A stretch of DNA of 56,943 nt from Actinobacteria bacterium UBA2279 (GTDB taxonomy: Bacteria > Actinomycetota > Coriobacteriia > Anaerosomatales > Anaerosomataceae): contig DDWT01000003.1 in NCBI GenBank assembly GCA_002347365.1, positions 1 to 56,943 on the forward strand. The letters run 5' to 3'. Positions within the stretch are counted from its first letter, which is position 1. Every line of letters begins with the position of its first letter. Shown here piece after piece: positions 1-6,746 of this stretch. The notes beneath the pieces were generated by a model. That model worked only from the letters and a program-made list of their open reading frames with translations. It had not been told where the DNA came from and ran no database searches. Made by a program: the position numbers and the translations under genes.

Positions 1-102
1 TGGTACCTATTGGGACTCACCGCAGCTCCGCTGTACCAACGAGTACCAACAGTCACCAATAGTCACAAGCACAATCAGGATTCGAATTCCCTTGGGGCAC
101 CA
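1..102 (+). repeat. Intergenic palindromic repeat, copy A (left-truncated)
   Basis: This copy starts inside the left arm of the palindrome because the window begins there. It keeps the central CCGCAGCTCCGC, the right arm with repeated ACCAAC units ending in AGTCAC, and the tail GGATTCGAATTCC followed by CTTGGGGCACCA. The tail resembles a tRNA T-arm plus acceptor end. Divergent 12-mers GATTTGTTGCCC and ATTTTGGTGCCC follow at 192-215. About 60 bp beyond the tail (a CCCGTYTGT...ACCTGCGT block) are shared with copy D at 18.28 kb, so the homologous unit is longer than the palindrome. Confidence 0.85.
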
Positions 103-261
103 ACAGATCAGCAGCCCGCCCGTTGTAGAACAGGTGGGCTGACCTGCGTAAAGAGGGTTTCGGGCCGACGATGTGCGGGCCCAAGGTGGCCGATTTGTTG
201 CCCATTTTGGTGCCCGTTGCCAGAAATCCCTGAAGTCACCTCGTGCTCAGAGGGGATAGAA

Positions 262-281
262 GTGGCAACAACTAGTGCCAC
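262..281. promoter_or_regulatory. Inverted-repeat operator before the orphan AbiEi gene
   Basis: GTGGCA and TGCCAC form a perfect 6-bp inverted repeat with an 8-nt spacer, ending 19 bp before the ATG at 301. A possible -10 (TAGTAT) lies just downstream. AbiEi-type antitoxins commonly repress their own promoter, so this is a likely autoregulatory operator. A related sequence, GGCAACTCTTATGCCAC, occurs at the orphan operator near 3.9 kb. Confidence 0.5.
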
Positions 282-300
282 ATGTTGTAGTATCTATCCC

Positions 301-915
301 ATGCGAGAACCCACTGAGAAGACAGTCGCCGCGGCCGAGAGGATCTTCGCCGCGCATGCCGGTGTCATGACCACGGGCGAGGCATGCGAAGCCGGTATCC
401 ACACACGCACGCTCTACTGGATGAGGGACCACGGGACTGTCGAGGTACTCAGTCGAGGTGTCTTCGCGCTCACCTCGGCGCTGCTGCCGCGCAACCCAGA
501 TGTCGTCGCCGTGATGCGACGGGTCCCCAAGGCAGTGCTCTGCCTCGTGAGCGCTCTGGACTACCACGGCATCGGGACGCAGATCCCCGCCACCGTGCAG
601 ATCGCGCTGCCCAGGAGCGTGCGACCGCCTAGGATCGATCGTCCACGCGTGCAGGCGTTCAACATGAGTGACGCGGCATACGGTGCCGGAGTTGAGGAGC
701 ACTCGATGTCGGGCACGCCAGTCCGTGTGTTCTGTATCGCCAAGACGGTCGCCGACTGCTTTAAATACCGCAACCGGATCGGACTCGATATCGCCATCGA
801 GGCGTTGCAGGAGTCCATCAGGCACACAACGGTCGCGCCGTACCAGATCATGCACTACGCTCGGGTCGACAGGATCGAGACGGTGATCGGCCCGTACCTC
901 ACCGCGCTGATATGA
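301..915 (+). CDS. AbiEi-like antitoxin / winged-helix regulator, orphan
   Basis: The 204-residue protein resembles the AbiEi antitoxin family of type IV toxin-antitoxin systems. The N-terminal ~55 residues look like the winged-helix region (TTGEACEAGIHTRTLYWM, then a GVFAL strand). The middle has the typical SALDYHGIGTQIP stretch and the C-terminal half has the VRVFCIAKTVADCFKYRN block seen in AbiEi proteins. The ATG at 301 is chosen because the reading frame upstream runs through repeat copy A and because the operator-like palindrome ends just before it. No AbiEii-type toxin follows; the next gene is DUF3024. The antitoxin is therefore either a relic of a dismantled module, a stand-alone regulator, or an anti-addiction gene. 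Family assignment is from sequence pattern only. Confidence 0.7.
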   Translation: MREPTEKTVAAAERIFAAHAGVMTTGEACEAGIHTRTLYWMRDHGTVEVLSRGVFALTSALLPRNPDVVAVMRRVPKAVLCLVSALDYHGIGTQIPATVQIALPRSVRPPRIDRPRVQAFNMSDAAYGAGVEEHSMSGTPVRVFCIAKTVADCFKYRNRIGLDIAIEALQESIRHTTVAPYQIMHYARVDRIETVIGPYLTALI

Positions 916-937
916 GTGGTTTGCGCTGTGCCACAGC

Positions 938-982
938 ACACTAAACTCCGCGACTTTCGTATGCATGTCGTGCTTTAGTATC
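938..982. promoter_or_regulatory. TTTAGTA-type operator before the DUF3024 gene
   Basis: CACTAAA (939-945) and TTTAGTA (974-980) are inverted half-sites, with a degenerate TTTCGTATGC between them. They match the half-sites of the four-part operator at 5703-5766, which belongs to a different module 4.7 kb away. This suggests control of the DUF3024 promoter by the regulator at 4703-5686 or a lost homologue; that is inference. Confidence 0.45.
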
Positions 983-1004
983 GGTCTGAGACTAGAGGGG
1001 CGGT

Positions 1005-1358
1005 TTGGCAGTGGCGTTCAGCGAGTCGGAACTCGAGCAGATCGATGTCACCGTCGGGGAGTTGTGTCGGAACTCCTCTCCGCCGGAGCATCGAGATGAG
1101 CTGCGCTGCGTCTATGACATCGACGGTCACTGCGTCTCGGTGTTCGAAGAGCGGCCTCCGTGGGATGGCAGCCCCGGCGAGTGGACCCGGGTCGGCGTAG
1201 CCAGGTTCCGGTTCTTCCGCTCGCGGGGGGAGTGGACGCTCTACTGGATGCGGGCGGACCTCAAGTGGCATGTCTTCGACGCGGTGCCGCCGTCTTCAGA
1301 CTTGGCTTCCCTCGTCGCGATTGTCGATGAGAACCGGTATGGGGCGTTCTGGGGGTAG
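1005..1358 (+). CDS. DUF3024 family protein
   Basis: The 117-residue protein matches the DUF3024 pattern: an N-terminal helix (ELEQIDVTVGELC), the strand block LRCVYDIDGHCVSVFEERP, a central VARFRFFRSRGEWTLYW, then RADLKWHVFDAVPP and a C-terminal ENRYGAFWG. Function is unknown for the family. The start could be TTG at 1005 or GTG at 1011; AGAGGGG just upstream serves either. The gene sits where a toxin gene would be expected after the orphan AbiEi gene and is preceded by operator half-sites shared with another module of the island. Confidence 0.75.
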   Translation: MAVAFSESELEQIDVTVGELCRNSSPPEHRDELRCVYDIDGHCVSVFEERPPWDGSPGEWTRVGVARFRFFRSRGEWTLYWMRADLKWHVFDAVPPSSDLASLVAIVDENRYGAFWG

Positions 1359-1563
1359 TCGACCGGGAGCGCTGGGGATGTCTCGGAGTACCGTGTTGCG
1401 CATGATGCGCAACACTACGACGTGAGACAATGCGCTGTCTTCTCGAGCACCGGCCGGGCCATTCTGACCCGGGCGCCGTTGGCGTAGGCACCGCTGAAAT
1501 TGCCAGTCTCTCAGGCTTCTGGGCACTCGGCCCACCCACTGCGTTGGCGAGAAATGGTATCAA

Positions 1564-1578
1564 CACTCACTTTGAGTG
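1564..1578. promoter_or_regulatory. Palindrome before the abiEi gene of module 1
   Basis: CACTCA-CTT-TGAGTG is a perfect 6-bp inverted repeat with a 3-nt centre, 26 bp before the ATG at 1605. The position fits autorepression by the AbiEi antitoxin, which is known for the family. The rest of the 246-bp intergenic stretch (1359-1604) holds nothing else recognisable. Confidence 0.5.
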
Positions 1579-1604
1579 GTACTATCACCATGAGGTGACC
1601 AACA

Positions 1605-2381
1605 ATGGGCGTTCAGTCGTATCTGGAAGAGCATCAGGTCTTCTCGCTTGAGGAGTTCCGCAGCGAGTTCGGCGAGGGGCGCACAGCCTACAACCTTCTG
1701 GTCCGGGCGACGAAGAAGGGGCTTGCCGATCGGGTCACGCGGGGTGTGTACGTATCTCGTACCGGCAGATTCGCCCAGGCCGAACCCGATCCCTATGTGG
1801 TGGCAGCGAGGCTCTCGGCAGACGTCGTCATGGTCTATCACTCGGCGCTCGAGCTCCACGGGCTCGCGCACACACCGACGAGGCGGGTCCAGTTCGCCTC
1901 TCCCACTGCGACCGCCCCATTCGTCTACCGGGACTTCGAGTTCCGTCGCTACAAGCCGCAGCCGCTGCCCGCGGCGGATGCCGTGCAGTCGACAACGCTC
2001 GTGCGACGCCCTGACGGAGTCGTCAGGGTCACCACCCGCGAGCGGACTCTCGTGGACTGCGTGAGCCGGATGGACCTCTCGGGCGGGCTCGAGGAGGTGT
2101 CTCGCAGCCTCGCGGCGCTTCCCTATGTGGACGCGTCAAACGTGCTTGCGTACCTGCGCGAGCTCCGGAGCCCGACCGCGGTCGCCAGAACGGGCTGGTT
2201 TCTCGAGCAACACGCGAGCGAGTGGTACGTGTCCGAGGATGCCCTGAGTGAGATGCGGTCGATGCTCGGGAAGGGTCCGTACTATCTGTCACGCGACAAC
2301 GAGGCCGGCCGGTGGGTGCCCTCGTGGCGACTCTATCTGCCGCACGATGCCGATGACCTGGAGAGATGGGTGCACGAGTGA
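1605..2381 (+). CDS. AbiEi-family antitoxin (type IV TA), module 1
   Basis: The 258-residue protein has the AbiEi layout. The N-terminal winged helix covers residues 1-50 (FSLEEFRSEFGEGRTAYNLLVRATKKG, then GVYVS). The middle domain contains VVMVYHSALELHGLAHT, and RVTTRERTLVDCVSRMDLSGG is the conserved second block; a variable C-terminus follows. In the family this protein represses the operon and neutralises the AbiEii nucleotidyltransferase without direct binding. The ATG at 1605 has GAGGTGA upstream and a palindromic operator 26 bp before it. Its stop TGA overlaps the ATG of the toxin gene (TGATG), so the two are translationally coupled. The toxin partner is frameshifted, so the antitoxin may now have little to do. 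Confidence 0.85.
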   Translation: MGVQSYLEEHQVFSLEEFRSEFGEGRTAYNLLVRATKKGLADRVTRGVYVSRTGRFAQAEPDPYVVAARLSADVVMVYHSALELHGLAHTPTRRVQFASPTATAPFVYRDFEFRRYKPQPLPAADAVQSTTLVRRPDGVVRVTTRERTLVDCVSRMDLSGGLEEVSRSLAALPYVDASNVLAYLRELRSPTAVARTGWFLEQHASEWYVSEDALSEMRSMLGKGPYYLSRDNEAGRWVPSWRLYLPHDADDLERWVHE

Positions 2382-3369
2382 TGAGACCGTCTCTGATCGA
2401 CACGGCCGGCTATCAGCCCCAGACCGTTGAGAAGGTCGAGCGACTGCTCGAACTGCTCGCCGAGACGGGAGCGCACCCCTATCTGGGTTCGCGCCTGCGC
2501 CTGCATGGTGGAACGGCGCTCAACATCTTCCACCTCTCGATGCCTAGCTGTCGGTGGACGCCGACCTGACATACATGGGGCGGGTGCCGAAGGCCGAGTA
2601 CGAGTCCGAGCGGCCCGAGGTCGAGCGGGCGATGGCGGATCTCGGGAAGAGCCTCGGCTACACCGTCACAACCAGCGACAAGGTCGAGCACTCGGGGCGC
2701 ACCCTGAAATTGCGCTATCGCTTTGGCGACCAGAGGGACCTCGTGAAGGTCGATCTCATCTACCTCAACAGGTCTCCGCTTCTCGAGGCGGAGAAGGCGA
2801 CGTGCATGGCGTGTTCTCCCGAGACGTCGGCGGCGACCCTCGCTCTGCCCGAACTGGTCGCAGGCAAGACCAAGGCATTGTTCGACCGGCTGGCCGTCCG
2901 CGACCTCTACGACATCTATCGCATCCAGTCGGAGGGGCTGCCCGTCTCTGTGGCGGGCGGCGATCAAGACCTGTACCGGCTTCAGCGCCGGGTCAGGATC
3001 TACTACGCGTCACTCTCGATGCCGTTTCCGTGCCCACTGAACGGCGGCGTCGCTGAGAAGTTCGCCAATCGGGCTGCGGACCTTGAGCGCGAACTCTACC
3101 CCGTGCTTCACGTCGGCGACCGCCCCACGCTCGGCGTCATGATGAAAGCCGCGTCGGCCTTCGTCGACGAGCACGTCGCTCCGAAGCAAGAGGAAGAGCA
3201 TGAGTACCTGCGGCAGCTGGACGTCGAATCGCGGTACGAGCCGAGTTTGCTCTTCTCCGAATGGCCCGACGTACTCGAGCGGGCCGAGCAAAGCCCCGCT
3301 GCCGCATGGAAGGTCACGAACCTGAGCAGGCGACCCGCGGAACCGCCGAGCGACTATCCCGAGTGGTAG
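2381..3369 (+). pseudogene. AbiEii-family nucleotidyltransferase toxin, frameshifted
   Basis: The first ~55 codons from the ATG at 2381 encode the AbiEii N-terminus with LHGGTALNIF, the nucleotidyltransferase GG motif. The frame then runs into a stop at 2567-2569. The rest of the toxin continues in another frame from about 2548: LSVDADLTYMG carries the catalytic DxD, followed by VKVDLIYLNRSPL, ELVAGKTKALFDRLAVRDLYDIYRI and a normal C-terminus to 3369. One missing base after 2547 explains it: restoring a G turns CCT AG- CTG into CCT AGG CTG and gives the canonical PRLSVDADL. The break falls exactly in the active-site motif, as expected for inactivation of a toxin. Programmed frameshifting is unlikely because no slippery run is present. 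Confidence 0.85.
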
Positions 3370-3485
3370 AGATCGCGGTGGCTGGGGATCGACGCTGTCC
3401 GGCATTCCGACGCCATCAACGTCTTCCATGACATGGATCGTCGCCGCCTCGGACATCGTTTCAACCCGCGCCGGGGACCCCCCCC

Positions 3486-3640
3486 GATTTGTCGCCCGAT
3501 TTGTCGCCCAAATACATGGTGACTGTTGGTACTCGTTGGTACCTATTGGGACTCGCCGCAGCTCCGCTGTACCAACGAGTCCCAACGGGTCCCAATAGTC
3601 ACAAGCACAATCAGGATTCGAATTCCCTTGGGGGCACCAG
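3486..3640 (+). repeat. Intergenic palindromic repeat, copy B (complete)
   Basis: The order is: two tandem GATTTGTCGCCC 12-mers (3486-3509), AAATACATG, an 84-bp imperfect palindrome from GTGACT (3519) to AGTCAC (3602), and a tail with GGATTCGAATTCC ending GGGGGCACCAG (3630-3640). The palindrome arms each carry TTGGKACYCG-like units in opposite orientation around CCGCAGCTCCGC. The 566-bp gap 3370-3935 holds this repeat, two more TTGGTGCCC 12-mers (about 3770-3781 and 3829-3841) and the orphan operator at 3851-3900, but no gene. Confidence 0.9.
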
Positions 3641-3850
3641 AAAACCGCAGGTCAGAGGCCTGAAATTCCCTGTTGTGTGCTTGGAATCGGGCAACACATC
3701 ATGCCCTTCTGAGAGGTATGCACAGGACAAAGCAGCAGCTCAGGGGCCCCTTTCGCTCCATTCCGCCTCATCTTGGTGCCCAAAAATCCCTGTTGCTGCG
3801 CGTCGGTCTTCGACGCCGCTTGAAGTCCGATTTTGGTGCCCGAAGTGAGT

Positions 3851-3900
3851 TGGCATAAAGACGACTACAGTTGTCGACAAGTGCGGCAACTCTTATGCCA
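3851..3900. promoter_or_regulatory. Symmetric 50-bp orphan operator
   Basis: A perfect 10-bp palindrome TTGTCGACAA (3871-3880) lies exactly midway between TGGCATAA (3851-3858) and its inverse TTATGCCA (3893-3900). All three share the centre 3875.5. The right side also contains GGCAACTCTTATGCCAC, related to the operator at 262-281. No gene starts downstream on the plus strand: ATG at 3896 opens only 10 codons. The nearest gene on the minus strand ends at 3936. It looks like the control region of a deleted antitoxin gene. Confidence 0.6.
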
Positions 3901-3935
3901 CGCGGGAGCCATCAGGCCCGGGGCTGAAACGTCCT

Positions 3936-4709
3936 CTATTCGGAGGTCATTCCGGGGAGGTCGTATACGGCGTCGAGCAACGACCGCACGTCTTCCAGCG
4001 TCATCCCGATGACACCGAAGACCCTGGGCCCAGCACCGTCGTGCAACGCCCGCGCTACGAATTCCTTCAGGTCGCCGCCGATAGCATCTGGAAGTGCGAT
4101 CCGCGCTCCCGGCGATATGAGCTGGCTCAGGCGGATGATGTCGTTGCGGTGCTTCTTGATGTCGTCACGAGAGACGGCCTCGCCGTGCTCGTGCCGGTCG
4201 GTCAGGTCGATCCACGCGCGCGCCTTGAGCGGCACGATGTACTCAGGCGCGAGCACCGACAATCCGCCATCTGCCCGGGTGCCCTCTTGGACGAAGTCGT
4301 AGTAGTCGTCATCGAGCAGGATCGCCGAGAGGCTCGAGACCTCCTCGGCGATGGGCAGAGGTGTGAGATGACAGTCTGCCGATGGCTCGATCAGCTCAGG
4401 TCTGCGGGAGAACAGCTCGAGCATGTAGGGGAAGCTCTCGTCTGCCGGCTTGCTGAAGCGATAGAGCGTCGGCTTGCCCGTGCTCTTCTCTTTGAGCTCG
4501 TAGCCTCCGTCGGCGACGAACGCCCAGAAAGCTGTCGCGAACTGCGCATCGAGCGCCTCGACATGCAAGACGATGTCGAGATCCTTGGTCACGCGGAACT
4601 GCAAGCCCGCCGCATCCATCGCCACTTCCACGGCAGCTCCGCCGATGAGGACGTAGCGGTCCTCGAACCCGGCGAAGCGCCCACGGAAGACGTTGAGACC
4701 CCTTACCAC
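3936..4709 (-). CDS. Nucleotidyltransferase (AbiEii/DUF6036-like), putative toxin of module 2
   Basis: The 257-residue protein has the minimal nucleotidyltransferase signature: YVLIGGAAVEVAM (GG at residues 23-24) and TKDLDIVLHVE (DxD at 43-45). A helical C-terminal half follows with EYIVPLKARAWIDLTDR, typical of DUF6036/AbiEii-type proteins. Members of this superfamily transfer nucleotides to tRNA or other targets and often act as growth-inhibiting toxins; the exact target here is unknown. It is the downstream gene of a two-gene minus-strand operon: its start overlaps the end of the regulator gene by 7 bp, so translation is coupled. The active-site motifs are intact, unlike module 1. Confidence 0.75.
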   Translation of the reverse strand: MVRGLNVFRGRFAGFEDRYVLIGGAAVEVAMDAAGLQFRVTKDLDIVLHVEALDAQFATAFWAFVADGGYELKEKSTGKPTLYRFSKPADESFPYMLELFSRRPELIEPSADCHLTPLPIAEEVSSLSAILLDDDYYDFVQEGTRADGGLSVLAPEYIVPLKARAWIDLTDRHEHGEAVSRDDIKKHRNDIIRLSQLISPGARIALPDAIGGDLKEFVARALHDGAGPRVFGVIGMTLEDVRSLLDAVYDLPGMTSE

Positions 4710-5686
4710 GTGACACCCCGCATCATCTCGTCGAGCGCGGACTGGACCCTCTCATCGGTGTCGTCTCGAAGAGAGAGGTAGAGCGAGAGCCGGTCGACGG
4801 CGGCTCCTTCCGAGAGCAGGCCCGGCTCGTAGGACCAGACCTCCATCTTGAGTTCGGCCTCATCGGCAGTGGGCAGTTCCTGGACGCCGCGAACATCCAG
4901 CAGGCTCTTGGCCTTGACTCTGTCGAGCGCCACTACCGGGGCGGCCGGTCCTGCTAAGGCGGAGTAGGTGGCCAGTGCGCTGAGGCCAGCGGCAGCCAGT
5001 CCCTTGCGTGCCGACGGTGCAACGCCGGACAGGTAGCGCCTACGGCTGACAGGGCTTCTCAGCAGTGGTTGGGCCTGGCGCCAGAGATCAGCAGGCTCAC
5101 CCGCCAGCTCGAACCGACGCTCGCGACCCTCCTTGTGCACAGTGACCAGCTTCGCATCCTCGAGCTGGTTCAGGGCCTGCCCCATCGCCATCGCCGTGTA
5201 GCCCAGCCGCCGCGCCAAGCCACTTGGAGTGCCGGAGGCGGGGGAGCGGTTCGCGAGCACGTGCAAGAACAGCACCTGCGCCGAGGGTCGCAGCCGATCC
5301 GTGGTCTGCACCCGGGTCTGGTACCTCTCTCGAAGGTTCACGCCGAGGGCGGGGAGGTAGACCTGATTGCCGGGCACCACGAAAGACAGCCCTTCGCTGA
5401 CCATTCGCTGGCGGGTGCGCGGTGTGATGCGCTCAAAGACGAACGCCACAGGCCCCGTCCAGTTCTGCCGCAGAGTGCGCTCATGTTTCTTCGCTGCGCT
5501 GGGCACGGGCTCTTCGGCGCTGTGCAGGAACAGGATGTGGACGCTGCCGACCGTGCCGTCGAAGAAGTCGTACTGCCCTGTCAGGTAGGCGGGCAGCGTG
5601 GCTGCCTCGAGCCAGCGCTCCAGTCGGATAGGCGTATGCAGTGTCTCGCGAAGGTACGCCTCGAGGTTCTTGACGCTGTGCCGCAT
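4703..5686 (-). CDS. Winged-helix regulator, putative antitoxin of module 2
   Basis: The 327-residue protein has a helical N-terminus followed by a region with ENGLSFVVPG-like strands (residues 90-125). A winged-helix/MarR-like segment covers about 130-200: QVLFLHVLANRS, GLARRLGYTAMAMGQALNQLEDAKLV, then HKEGRERRFEL. The C-terminus is variable. It precedes and overlaps the nucleotidyltransferase gene, the usual antitoxin position. The ATG at 5686 has a strong AAGGAGG. A four-half-site operator lies 17-80 bp upstream, which argues strongly for autoregulation. It is not a classical AbiEi by sequence; I call it an AbiEi-like regulator of a DUF6036-type module by context. Confidence 0.65.
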   Translation of the reverse strand: MRHSVKNLEAYLRETLHTPIRLERWLEAATLPAYLTGQYDFFDGTVGSVHILFLHSAEEPVPSAAKKHERTLRQNWTGPVAFVFERITPRTRQRMVSEGLSFVVPGNQVYLPALGVNLRERYQTRVQTTDRLRPSAQVLFLHVLANRSPASGTPSGLARRLGYTAMAMGQALNQLEDAKLVTVHKEGRERRFELAGEPADLWRQAQPLLRSPVSRRRYLSGVAPSARKGLAAAGLSALATYSALAGPAAPVVALDRVKAKSLLDVRGVQELPTADEAELKMEVWSYEPGLLSEGAAVDRLSLYLSLRDDTDERVQSALDEMMRGVTW

Positions 5687-5702
5687 GACTGGCCCTCCTT
5701 AG

Positions 5703-5766
5703 ATACTAAAGCCACATACGCATACTAAACGCCTGAACTTTAGTATGCAAACACGAATTTAGTATT
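5703..5766. promoter_or_regulatory. Four-half-site operator of module 2
   Basis: Four TACTAAA/TTTAGTA half-sites are arranged symmetrically: ATACTAAA (5703-5710), GCATACTAAA (5720-5729), TTTAGTATGC (5739-5748) and TTTAGTATT (5758-5766). The inner pair is a perfect 10-bp inverted repeat with a 9-nt spacer. Inner and outer sites are about 18 bp apart, nearly two helical turns, fitting cooperative dimer binding on one DNA face. It directly precedes the Shine-Dalgarno of the regulator gene starting at 5686. Confidence 0.8.
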
Positions 5767-5819
5767 GCTCGGATCCACCCGACCACTGCACTGGCCGTCG
5801 GCACCGGGGGAAGTCCCGA

Positions 5820-5843
5820 GATTTGGTGCCCGATTTGGTGCCC
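5820..5843 (+). repeat. Tandem GATTTGGTGCCC 12-mers, degenerate copy E
   Basis: Two perfect adjacent GATTTGGTGCCC units (5820-5831, 5832-5843) are followed by GATTG. The palindrome of the other copies is missing, but an ACTTGCGTAAAGC block at about 5892-5905 matches the region downstream of copy A (ACCTGCGTAAAG). It separates module 2 from module 3. Confidence 0.7.
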
Positions 5844-5936
5844 GATTGCACTCGATACTCATTGGTCTCAACTTCCTTCGGAAGACGCCAATCTACTTGC
5901 GTAAAGCAGCGTTGAGCGCTACCTTATGAAAGTGAA

Positions 5937-6746
5937 ATGGCGATTCAAGAAGTGACACCCCCTGAAGAGGTCTCGACGTTCGTCGACCGGCTTCAGGCAA
6001 CGGGGACGTACACGTTCTCTCACGCCGACGCGCAAGCCGCGATGCCGACGTCTGAGATAGCGGTCGACAACGCCCTGCGCCGGCTCAAGAAGCGTGGCCG
6101 CATCGTGACTCCGCGTCGCGGGTTCTACGTGATCGTGCCTACCGAGTACATCACGGCTGGCTCTCCGCCACCCTCGTGGTTCATCGACGACCTGATGGGC
6201 TTCCTCGGCCAGCCCTACTACGTGGGGCTTCTATCGGCGGCGGCCATCCATGGCGCTTCCCATCAGCAGCCGATGACTTTTCAGGTCGTCACCGACCGTC
6301 CCACCCGCGAGGGCGTGGCCGGACGCGCGCGCATCACCTTCCACATGAGCCGTCAGGTCGGGGAGACCCCCGCCAGCCAGGTTCAGACGGAGACGGGCAC
6401 CATGCTTGTGTCCACGCCTGAATCCACGGCATTCGATCTCGTGCGCTACTCGGAGGCCTGTGGTGGCTGGAGCAATGTCGCCACGGTACTGCTCGAACTC
6501 GCGGAGCGCTTCGAACCCGGAGCTCTCGGCGCGGTTGCGCAGCTGCGCAAGACCCCCGAGATCCAGCGCCTCGGCTACCTGTTGGACAAAACGGGCCAGC
6601 CCCGGCTCGCCGATCCGCTGCTCCGTGTCCTTGGCTCCAAACGGTACCGGCCCATTGCGCTCGCTCCTGATGCGCCTCGGGGCGACGCCGATGCCGTCAG
6701 TCCCTGGCGCGTGATCCCGAACCTGGACGTGGAGATCGATCTGTGA
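5937..6746 (+). CDS. AbiEi-family antitoxin (type IV TA), module 3
   Basis: The 269-residue protein has an N-terminal winged helix at about residues 10-65 (TYTFSHADAQAAMP, NALRRLKKRGRIVTPRRGFYVIVP), then the AbiEi core with PPPSWFIDDLMGFLGQPYYVGLLSAAAIHGASHQ. The conserved STPESTAFDLVRYSEACGG block comes next, and the protein ends with the long C-terminal tail seen in the larger AbiEi subfamily. It should repress the operon and antagonise the toxin gene that follows. The ATG at 5937 follows a possible weak promoter (TTGCGT, 17 bp, TACCTT). The stop overlaps the GTG of the toxin by 4 bp. Confidence 0.87.
   Translation: MAIQEVTPPEEVSTFVDRLQATGTYTFSHADAQAAMPTSEIAVDNALRRLKKRGRIVTPRRGFYVIVPTEYITAGSPPPSWFIDDLMGFLGQPYYVGLLSAAAIHGASHQQPMTFQVVTDRPTREGVAGRARITFHMSRQVGETPASQVQTETGTMLVSTPESTAFDLVRYSEACGGWSNVATVLLELAERFEPGALGAVAQLRKTPEIQRLGYLLDKTGQPRLADPLLRVLGSKRYRPIALAPDAPRGDADAVSPWRVIPNLDVEIDL

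Noticed and set aside
10..300. N-terminal extension of the orphan AbiEi frame
   Set aside because: The extension translates repeat copy A and an operator-like palindrome; homology begins at the ATG at 301.
2381..3369. Programmed ribosomal frameshifting in the AbiEii gene
   Set aside because: No slippery heptamer or stimulating structure is visible at the shift, and a one-base deletion explains it simply.
3519..3602. Integron attC interpretation of the palindromic repeats
   Set aside because: The arms lack the GTTRRRY / RYYYAAC core sites, the flanking modules are multi-gene with their own promoters, and no integron integrase is seen in the window.
3606..3640. Complete tRNA gene at the repeat tail
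   Set aside because: Only a T-arm-like GGATTCGAATTCC and an acceptor-like end are present. The T-stem is incomplete and no D-arm, anticodon arm or 5' acceptor strand could be found upstream.
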